Assembly: GCA_045604945.1 (NCBI GenBank)
Contig: JAZUPA010000208.1
Coordinates: 1 to 11,944, forward strand
From: JAISGQ01 sp045604945
Lineage (GTDB): Bacteria; Bacillota; Clostridia; Oscillospirales; Acutalibacteraceae
Direction: 5' to 3'
Length of the DNA stretch: 11,944 bases
The notes under the pieces: model-generated
Databases searched by the model: none
Told to the model about the DNA's origin: nothing
The model's input: only the letters and a program-made list of their open reading frames with translations
In this document: positions 7,538-11,944 of the stretch, in pieces
How positions within the stretch are numbered: position 1 is the stretch's first letter
Layout of the letters: every line of letters starts with the position of its first letter
Position numbers and translations under genes: made by a program

Positions 7538-8743
7538 ATGGAGAATAAGCTGAATAACATCAAAACCCTTGACAAACTGTTCGCTGAATGGAAAAAGAAG
7601 CAAGCAGGAGAGGGTGATGAATCATTCAAGTCTTACGAATACAGGAACGTTTCAAAAGAATCGTTTGATCCGGACGGAATAATTGACGAGGATGAATATA
7701 GGCTCTGTGAGTCGGGCAAGCGCATTTTGTTTATAGCCAAGGAAGGAAACATAGGTGGATCATCCGATCATAACACTATCTGTAAAAACAATGATCAGTT
7801 CTGGCTTAGATGTGTTGTAAACCGCATTGCGGATTATAAACAAAATTTGTTTTCACGGCGAATTGCAATGCTGTATAACGCTTTCAGCATGAATAACTAT
7901 CAGCATATCAACAAAAACCACGACCGCCTGCGTTCTGCTGCATTTATGAACCTTAACAAGCGCGGTGGATATACCCACTGTAATGATTCTGTTTTAGAAG
8001 CATATACAGAGCGTTATGCTGAGTATATAGCAGAGGAAATCGAGATTATCAAGCCCAATGTAATAATCTGCTGCGGTCGCATAGTAAAAGAACTGCTCGA
8101 AAAACACGTGGTACATCAGCTTAAATACAGCCCAAGGTTAGTTGAAGTATATCACCCCAGCCATTTTAGAATTTCAGATGCGGAATATCTTAGATTGTTC
8201 AATCAGGCAATCAACGGCGGCGATTCGAAAAGCGACCTGTCCTCAATTAATATGCCGTCCGCTGCTGTGCCCGAAAAAGCGGAAGCATCAGATAATATCA
8301 AAGGTATTATATTTGATACCGATGTAGCCCATGAACCGCGTGCAACGGACGAAATGCTCAGCCGTGTCAGTGACGATCCCTGTGCTGCTGCCATCATGGC
8401 TTTTGGCTCGGCCCGCAAAACGCTCAGATATTTTAGAAAAGGTGACTATGTCTACTATTACTACAAGGGTGTGGGCATCATTGCCGTTGGCATAGTGGAG
8501 GACGAGCCGGACAGTTTTGAAGACGTGTATGAACGTAAAGTCAGGCTTATCGTTGAACCCGTAAAGAAGAACGGCGAATATATCGGAGTCAAAGCTGACA
8601 GTGAATTTAAGGGTTTAGCCACAAGGAAAACCGGTGGATTCTGGCTGTACGGAACGACCAAGAAACCGTACATTTACGGGAAGGAAAACAACGAACGGGC
8701 GGCTAATGAAATACGCAAAAAGATAGCCGCCGCGAAAAATTGA
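7538..8743 (+). CDS. Uracil-DNA-glycosylase-like protein with a C-terminal PUA/EVE-like domain
   Basis: A 401-residue two-domain protein. The N-terminal part (about 40-225) carries UDG-superfamily-like landmarks in order: RILFIAKEG (62-70) as a motif A equivalent, AFMNLNKRGG (135-144), IKPNVIICCG (171-180) and HPSHF (206-210) as the motif B equivalent. After a linker (about 228-265), residues 275-400 contain KGDYVYYYYKGVGIIAVGIVE (301-321) and later FKGLATRKTGGFWLYGTTKK. This resembles a PUA-like small barrel such as EVE/YTH domains, which bind modified bases. If both readings hold, the protein could recognise and excise a modified or deaminated base; catalytic activity is not shown, since the motif A residues differ from the usual GExPG. 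Start ATG 7538 has AAAGGAG 6 nt upstream and is coupled to the LRR gene. The domain calls come from motif reading only, so the C-terminal one is less certain. Confidence 0.7.
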   Translation: MENKLNNIKTLDKLFAEWKKKQAGEGDESFKSYEYRNVSKESFDPDGIIDEDEYRLCESGKRILFIAKEGNIGGSSDHNTICKNNDQFWLRCVVNRIADYKQNLFSRRIAMLYNAFSMNNYQHINKNHDRLRSAAFMNLNKRGGYTHCNDSVLEAYTERYAEYIAEEIEIIKPNVIICCGRIVKELLEKHVVHQLKYSPRLVEVYHPSHFRISDAEYLRLFNQAINGGDSKSDLSSINMPSAAVPEKAEASDNIKGIIFDTDVAHEPRATDEMLSRVSDDPCAAAIMAFGSARKTLRYFRKGDYVYYYYKGVGIIAVGIVEDEPDSFEDVYERKVRLIVEPVKKNGEYIGVKADSEFKGLATRKTGGFWLYGTTKKPYIYGKENNERAANEIRKKIAAAKN

Positions 8744-8749
8744 AGCTGT

Positions 8750-8798
8750 TAGCAACCGCCCCTCCATGTCCTTCATTGACACGGAGGGGCAGTTGCTA
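8750..8798. terminator. Long hairpin between convergent genes
   Basis: Left arm 8750-8765 (TAGCAAC, C, GCCCCTCC) pairs with 8783-8798 (GGAGGGGC, A, GTTGCTA). This gives 15 base pairs with a single mismatch around a 17-nt loop. It fills the gap between the stop of the UDG-like gene and the stop of the minus-strand zinc-ribbon gene, which directly abuts it. No T-run follows on the plus strand, and on the minus strand ATTTTT comes only about 8 nt later. It is probably a shared bidirectional terminator or an mRNA 3'-end stabiliser. Confidence 0.65.
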
Positions 8799-9518
8799 TC
8801 AGTAGAAAATATGCGCAAGAAAAGCCGCTTCGACATTGTTTATATCACTGACAAGAACACATCGTCCGCTCGCGATATTCACACGGTACATAACCTCCCC
8901 CTCCATGGTCAGATAGGGAATATCAGGATTGGGGCAGAATTCACCGCTTATGGTGACATGATACTCTGTTTCGGTGCCGGGAATCTTCTCGTATGTAATG
9001 TCAAAGGTGTGGAACACTTTTACTATCATCTGCCCGACCGTGGGAGAAAACATCGTGTCGACCTTGGTGGAGTCCAGTATGTTCAGGATCTCGTCCACGG
9101 GTATTTCTTCCGATCCGTCCGAGCTCTGGGAATAACCGCCATCCTCCGACCCGATCGGAACGCCCCAGTTGCCGTCAATGCACCCCGCCGCTTCAAGTAT
9201 CGTCAGGATGATAGTCACCACAACCGCAACCAGCGTCATGTAGCCTATGCGCTTCCAGGATCGTTTCTTCTTTGAATCCGGCTGGATTTCCTGCTTCACT
9301 GCCTGCGAATATACATACTGCGTTGACGGCCGTTGGGCAGTATTATCAGGTCGGGCGTGTTGGTATGCAGACGGTTGAACGCTTTGCATGGTCTGCTTCT
9401 GATGATAGTACTGCGCCATGTAGTAATATTGCTCATAGGTTGCGAGAAACTCTCCGCAGCTTTCACAGAAAACACGGTCGTCGGTATGCTGCCTGCCGCA
9501 GCGAATGCAGTATTTCAT
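8799..9518 (-). CDS. Zinc-ribbon single-pass membrane protein, unknown function
   Basis: A 239-residue protein. An N-terminal zinc ribbon holds two CxxC knuckles (C4/C7 and C18/C21, in YCIRCG and FCESCG). A Q/Y/S/P-rich low-complexity linker (about 27-80), a basic patch DSKKKRSWKR (81-90) and one membrane helix (about 91-111) follow. The C-terminal domain (about 113-239) is acidic and contains a beta-rich part with TEYHVTISGEF and EGEVMYRVNI. By the positive-inside rule the ribbon faces the cytosol and the last domain lies outside. This zinc-ribbon plus linker plus helix layout is common in Firmicutes proteins of unknown role; no enzyme motif is seen. The start is supported by GGAGG (plus-strand 9526-9530) 7 nt upstream. 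It lies after a terminator, so it probably has its own promoter, which I could not place. Confidence 0.82.
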   Translation of the reverse strand: MKYCIRCGRQHTDDRVFCESCGEFLATYEQYYYMAQYYHQKQTMQSVQPSAYQHARPDNTAQRPSTQYVYSQAVKQEIQPDSKKKRSWKRIGYMTLVAVVVTIILTILEAAGCIDGNWGVPIGSEDGGYSQSSDGSEEIPVDEILNILDSTKVDTMFSPTVGQMIVKVFHTFDITYEKIPGTETEYHVTISGEFCPNPDIPYLTMEGEVMYRVNIASGRCVLVSDINNVEAAFLAHIFY

Positions 9519-9587
9519 TATTGTACCTCCGTGAAAAAACTATGATTTAGTTGCATTTTCATCGCGCTTGATTTCTGTGCAAATTAT

Positions 9588-9627
9588 AAAGCAAGGCGTG
9601 CACCCAAAACGGCGCACGCCTTGCTTT
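9588..9627 (-). terminator. Intrinsic terminator after the second LRR gene
   Basis: A perfect 14-bp inverted repeat: AAAGCAAGGCGTGC (9588-9601) pairs with GCACGCCTTGCTTT (9614-9627) around a 12-nt loop. Read on the minus strand, the stem runs into TTTATAATTT, a reasonable U-rich tail. It lies 30 bp past the stop of the LRR gene and 70 bp before the start of the zinc-ribbon gene, so it separates two transcripts. Confidence 0.75.
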
Positions 9628-9656
9628 GGTTCATGTCTTAGCTGTTTTTTTATGCT

Positions 9657-10397
9657 CTACCAGCACGGCTGCCAGCGCTGCTCGCCGTTTATCTCCTTTG
9701 GCACGAACCACGCCAGCACACCGTCCATTACCTCCGTTCCGCTGTATTCCTCAGGTCTGCGATGAGCAAATACGATTACATTGCAGCCATTAAATGCTGT
9801 GCGATCAATATGAACGATGCTTTCCGGCAGGTGAATTGCTTCGAGCCATCCACAACCTGCAAAGGAGTGGTATCCGATATATTTCAGTCCAGCAGGCAGA
9901 GTGACGCGGTGAAGGCGAGCGCAGCCGCGAAACACACAAGGTTCAATGCTTTGTACTTTTTGGGGGATATTGATTGCTAAGAGTTCTTCGCAGTGTTCAA
10001 ACGCACTTGTCTGAATCTGCTCAAGGCTGTCGGGAAGCGTGATTTCGTTCAGATTGTAGCATGAATAAAACGCTGACATACAGATTATTTTAATGGTATC
10101 CGGCAATACCACCTTTTCGAGATTCCTTTTATAACAAAATTCTTCTGTACTTATCCATTCCAGACCCTCAGAAAACACAACCTCTCTGAGTGCATGCAAT
10201 TTCTTGAATGTATCTCTGCCTATATATCTAAGGCTCTGAGGGAGAGATATCTTTTCCAGATGATCGCAGCCGTAAAATGTATCTTCGTCAATTCTTTCCA
10301 CGCCCTCGGGCACTACGGCCTCTAAAGCATCCTCCGGGCAATGATACTCACTGTAATCGGGTTGACTTACATTGACAGCTTGTTTTTCGTTTTTCAT
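9657..10397 (-). CDS. Second cytosolic BspA-type leucine-rich repeat protein
   Basis: A 246-residue LRR_5 protein with about seven repeats, for example ISLPQSLRYIGRDTF, VVLPDTIKIICMSAFYSC and VTLPAGLKYIGYHSFAGC. The tail after NVIVFAHRR (EEYSG, then GVLAWFVPKE) resembles the variable cap of this family. There is no signal peptide or membrane helix. I chose the ATG at 10397 because AAGGAG (plus-strand 10406-10411) lies 8 nt upstream. The in-frame ATG at 10415 has no ribosome binding site and falls at the expected transcription start. It is the same protein type as the LRR gene at 6705 but diverged and on the other strand, so it is not a recent copy. It probably serves as a protein-binding scaffold; the partner is unknown. 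Confidence 0.85.
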   Translation of the reverse strand: MKNEKQAVNVSQPDYSEYHCPEDALEAVVPEGVERIDEDTFYGCDHLEKISLPQSLRYIGRDTFKKLHALREVVFSEGLEWISTEEFCYKRNLEKVVLPDTIKIICMSAFYSCYNLNEITLPDSLEQIQTSAFEHCEELLAINIPQKVQSIEPCVFRGCARLHRVTLPAGLKYIGYHSFAGCGWLEAIHLPESIVHIDRTAFNGCNVIVFAHRRPEEYSGTEVMDGVLAWFVPKEINGEQRWQPCW

Positions 10398-10420
10398 ATC
10401 ATTCACTCCTTGCATTCAGG

Positions 10421-10429
10421 AGTATAGCA
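10421..10429 (-). promoter_or_regulatory. Extended -10 promoter for the second LRR gene
   Basis: On the minus strand TGC-TATACT forms an extended -10 element (TATACT at plus-strand 10421-10426). The -35 region 17 bp upstream (CTAAAA) is poor, as is usual with an extended -10. Transcription would start near 10414, leaving a leader of about 17 nt that carries the AAGGAG site. Confidence 0.5.
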
Positions 10430-10465
10430 CCGCGGGTGGGACGTTTTAGGTGCATAGCTGATGGT

Positions 10466-10486
10466 ATTGTGTAAACACGATACAAT
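10466..10486 (+). promoter_or_regulatory. Promoter -10 within an inverted repeat, upstream of the coiled-coil gene
   Basis: TACAAT (10481-10486) is a good -10 element, and a weak -35 CTGATG lies at 10458-10463. The arms ATTGTGT (10466-10472) and ATACAAT (10480-10486) form an inverted repeat with one mismatch and a 7-bp spacer, consistent with an operator. The ATACAAT half also occurs in the WYL promoter and at 6-12. This suggests, but does not prove, a common regulator. Confidence 0.45.
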
Positions 10487-10521
10487 GATAGTGTGTATGG
10501 CTTCTGAGAGGAGAAAATATC

Positions 10522-11019
10522 ATGCAGGACAAGCTGGATGCGATTTGTGAAAAACTCGAAAATTTAAGTCGAAAGATAAACGATCTGGAAGAGCGGGTTA
10601 GCGGCTTATATGAAGAAACTCTGGACGAGATGTCAGGAATAGTTTTCAAAATAGAAAAGGCGCTTGCGTATGAGGGCGCAGATGTTCCAGATTATTCAAA
10701 TGAAAATATCATTATCCTGCACTCGAGTTGTTTTCGTACATCCGCTCTGGTAAAAGCCTGTTGTTCGCCGTGCAAATCTATTAATGATCTTACAGGCGAC
10801 CCGGGACAGATTTCTCCCGATCAGCTTGCAGAAAAAATAAGTAGAACAATGACGGATACACATTTTATTCTGTCAAGTGACATATTCGCTCGTTCCGATG
10901 GATTCGAAAAAGTAATTTTAAACGCGGTGACCGAAGGCGAAGCCTATTTTGCCATCGTTACTGATGATATCTGGAAGATTCCGGATAGACTGAGAAATAT
11001 AATGCGTTTAGTGCAGTAA
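10522..11019 (+). CDS. Small coiled-coil protein of unknown function
   Basis: A 165-residue protein I do not recognise. Residues 1-48 form a strong heptad pattern (LDAICEKLENLSRKINDLEE and on), a likely dimerising coiled coil. Residues 60-165 look like a compact alpha/beta domain with hydrophobic strands IIILHSSC, HFILSSDIFA and YFAIVTDDIW, and a cysteine cluster CCSPC (81-85). There is no signal peptide or membrane helix. The start is firm: GAGGAGA ends 7 nt before ATG 10522. It is transcribed divergently from the second LRR gene through a 124-bp shared regulatory region and seems monocistronic. Function cannot be assigned. Confidence 0.78.
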   Translation: MQDKLDAICEKLENLSRKINDLEERVSGLYEETLDEMSGIVFKIEKALAYEGADVPDYSNENIIILHSSCFRTSALVKACCSPCKSINDLTGDPGQISPDQLAEKISRTMTDTHFILSSDIFARSDGFEKVILNAVTEGEAYFAIVTDDIWKIPDRLRNIMRLVQ

Positions 11020-11046
11020 TACAATATACGAATTAACACTATTAAG

Positions 11047-11265
11047 TTAATTACGTTCTATTTTGCCCATAATAGACCGCTCATCACCAATCTGTTCGCT
11101 GGTGTTCGTCGAGGCGAGATCCTTGATAAGCGCCTGCTTTATACCATAGTTCGACAGACCAGAGCAAGAAACTAAGCGGAATTTAAGAACGCCGACTATA
11201 CGTTGTAATACTTGTAAGCAGTGGTGGCTCTTGGAATAATCGGCATCTGCAGTGAATTTTGTGAT
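11047..11265 (-). pseudogene. Possible gene remnant, open frame without start codon
   Basis: On the minus strand a frame is open for 72 codons, from a TAA at 11266-11268 down to a TAA at 11047-11049. It contains protein-like stretches DADYSKSHHCLQVLQRIVG and YGIKQALIKDLASTN and ends in IMGKIERN. No ATG with a ribosome binding site starts it and I do not recognise the family. It may be the decayed 3' end of a gene, or chance. Otherwise 11020-11272 shows nothing I can support. Confidence 0.2.
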
Positions 11266-11272
11266 TTAGGAC

Positions 11273-11301
11273 TTGATTTTCAGAAATCTATCGTATATAA
11301 T
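11273..11301 (+). promoter_or_regulatory. Strong promoter of a structured RNA
   Basis: TTGATT (11273-11278) and a perfect TATAAT (11296-11301) are spaced exactly 17 bp apart. This is the most consensus-like promoter in the window, and no credible protein gene follows. Transcription would start near 11308. Confidence 0.75.
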
Positions 11302-11307
11302 AAACTT

Positions 11308-11550
11308 ACGCGGCGAACGTTTGTTCTTGGTTGAGCAGACGTTTGTCACAATTGAATAACAAAATGACTTTAAGTCGTGCAAGCGGAGAATGGATTTATC
11401 CATGGCTACCAAGCGCCGTATGAAGCCGGAACATTAAGCGAGTGTAATATCTTGCTTTGTTCCTGTGTTCATCGGCGATATTTTATTGCACGATTTAGCT
11501 TCATACAGACAAAAGTGCTTTTCCGCATTGCGTGGGAAAGCACTTTTTAT
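11308..11550 (+). ncRNA. Structured non-coding RNA with pseudoknot, possibly raiA-type
   Basis: A roughly 240-nt transcript bounded by a strong promoter and an intrinsic terminator. I can pair: helix A 11371-11382 with 11486-11497 (12 bp, one G-U); hairpin 11390-11403 (ATGGA-TTTA-TCCAT); helix B CGCCG 11414-11418 with CGGCG 11473-11477; helix C GTATGAAGC 11418-11426 with GCTTCATAC 11498-11506; helix D GGAACA 11428-11433 with 11458-11463, extended by AAGC 11436-11439 with GCTT 11454-11457. Helix C crosses A and B, giving a pseudoknot, and the 3' strands of A and C are adjacent, allowing stacking. The 5' part has two small hairpins with identical GUUU loops (11315-11326 and 11338-11347). Such long crossing pairings are unlikely by chance. 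The size, pseudoknots and likely clostridial host recall the raiA-motif RNA, but I cannot verify its consensus and no raiA gene is in view. Confidence 0.75.
11511..11550 (+). terminator. Intrinsic terminator of the structured RNA
   Basis: AAAAGTGCTTTTCC (11511-11524) pairs with GGGAAAGCACTTTT (11534-11547), a 14-bp stem with one G-U pair and a 9-nt loop. It is followed by TATTTCTTTT. The A-rich foot on the left could let it work on the minus strand too. Confidence 0.88.
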
Positions 11551-11701
11551 TTCTTTTGGCAAAATAAATAATTAGGACTATATCAACAAGTCACTTGCCC
11601 ATGAAAAAGTGTCATAAACCGCACCTATTCTGCCTTAATTCCGTCTCTTGAGAAATTAATATACTTTCCCGTCTGCACCTCAGAACGCCCCTCTCAAAGA
11701 G

Positions 11702-11720
11702 AAAAAACGCCCAAAAGGGC
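11702..11720 (-). terminator. Weak minus-strand terminator candidate
   Basis: GCCC (11709-11712) and GGGC (11717-11720) flank AAAA. Read on the minus strand, the hairpin is followed by G and then six T. The 4-bp stem is short. It would terminate transcription entering from the right. The rest of 11551-11736 shows nothing I can support. Confidence 0.3.
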
Positions 11721-11736
11721 ACCGAATATTCATAGT

Positions 11737-11744
11737 AAGGAGGT
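11737..11744 (+). promoter_or_regulatory. Perfect ribosome binding site facing an ACG codon
   Basis: AAGGAGGT is a full anti-Shine-Dalgarno match placed 7 nt before ACG 11752. It marks the intended start of the cysteine-rich ORF even though no ATG, GTG or TTG is present there. Confidence 0.7.
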
Positions 11745-11751
11745 CTGAACA

Positions 11752-11937
11752 ACGCCAAGACTAAGCAAAAAACAAAAACTGGAATGGTCGTTCTTCATAG
11801 GCGACAAAGGACGCAGAGAATATAACTCCCTCTGCCGAAAATGTCAGAACGACTGCAAGCAGACATTTCGAGCCACCATTATCCAGTGTCCGCTGTACTT
11901 ATCAAAACAATCCACAAAAGAAAGGAACGTCAAATGA
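11752..11937 (+). CDS. Small cysteine-rich protein of conjugative-element type, ACG in place of the start codon
   Basis: A 61-codon frame reading (T)PRLSKKQKLEWSFF and later LCRKCQNDCKQTFRATIIQC. C28, C31, C35 and C46 make a likely metal-binding site, and the N-terminus is basic. From memory, small proteins starting MPRLSKK with this CRKC...CKQ pattern are common in integrative and conjugative elements of Clostridia; their function is unknown. Here the first codon, ideally spaced from AAGGAGGT, is ACG rather than ATG. An in-frame TGA at 11746-11748 rules out an upstream start, and the next in-frame start-like codon (CTG) would cost part of the protein. Either ACG is used weakly or one T-to-C change has silenced the gene. 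The body is intact, so any inactivation is recent. Its TGA overlaps the next ATG, indicating translational coupling. Confidence 0.65.
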   Translation, partial: TPRLSKKQKLEWSFFIGDKGRREYNSLCRKCQNDCKQTFRATIIQCPLYLSKQSTKERNVK

Positions 11938-11944
11938 ACAACGA
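11934..11944 (+). CDS. Start of a gene running off the window
   Basis: ATG 11934 overlaps the stop of the cysteine-rich ORF in an ATGA arrangement and has GAAAGGAA (11920-11927) 6 nt upstream. Only M-N-N is visible, so nothing can be said about the product. Confidence 0.5.

Noticed and set aside
8766..9275. A 169-codon plus-strand frame opposite the zinc-ribbon gene
   Set aside because: It begins inside the hairpin loop without a ribosome binding site and is antisense to a gene with clear zinc-ribbon and membrane features and a good start.
6705..10397. LRR repeats as a DNA tandem repeat or a recent gene duplication
   Set aside because: The two genes share the protein repeat pattern but little nucleotide identity, and internal units are diverged; this is normal for LRR_5 genes.
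10398..10415. ATG at 10415 as start of the second LRR gene
   Set aside because: It coincides with the predicted transcription start and has no ribosome binding site; AAGGAG is placed for the ATG at 10397.
11377..11571. A 64-codon plus-strand frame from 11377
   Set aside because: It lies inside the structured RNA and runs through the terminator stem, lacks a ribosome binding site and has no recognisable protein features.
11580..11640. Possible hairpin CACTT...AAGTG near 11593-11615 as a regulatory element
   Set aside because: The 5-bp A/T-rich stem is weak, has no U-run and no gene placed to use it.

Overview
The window looks like a chromosomal accessory region from a low-to-mid GC Gram-positive gut bacterium (Bacillota, Clostridia), most likely Ruminococcus or a close Oscillospiraceae relative. 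I infer this from the strong AGGAGG-type ribosome binding sites, the consensus-like promoters, the cytosolic BspA-type leucine-rich repeat proteins, and a small four-cysteine protein typical of Firmicutes conjugative elements. No species can be fixed from the sequence alone. I saw no tRNA, rRNA, CRISPR array or intact insertion sequence.

The left part (177-6547) is a plus-strand block. It holds a soluble FtsH-like AAA+ zinc protease lacking the usual membrane anchor, then (20 bp later) a 1186-residue protein joining an N-terminal sce7726-like PD-(D/E)XK nuclease fold to a complete SNF2-type helicase. A WYL-domain transcription regulator with its own promoter follows, and then a small charged protein of unknown function. 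Nuclease-helicase, AAA+ protease and WYL regulator together resemble the make-up of phage-defence or mobile-element-control islands. This is the best candidate for an undescribed system here, but its function is inferred.

The middle part (6595-8743) begins with a 108-bp remnant of a second WYL gene, about 79% identical to the 3' end of the intact one and carrying an in-frame stop. The remnant supplies the ribosome binding site of a leucine-rich repeat gene. That gene is followed 14 bp later by a protein that appears to fuse a uracil-DNA-glycosylase-like domain to a PUA/EVE-like domain. A strong hairpin (8750-8798) separates this operon from convergent minus-strand genes: a zinc-ribbon, single-pass membrane protein (8799-9518) and a second leucine-rich repeat protein (9657-10397), with a terminator between them.

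The right part starts with a divergent promoter region and a small coiled-coil gene (10522-11019). About 730 bp with no conventional gene follow. Its main content is a self-contained transcription unit (promoter 11273-11301, terminator 11511-11550) whose RNA can form several long helices that cross as a pseudoknot. I read this as a structured non-coding RNA, possibly of the raiA type. The window ends with a 61-codon cysteine-rich ORF (11752-11937). It has a perfect ribosome binding site but an ACG where the ATG should be, and it overlaps the start of a gene that runs off the window.
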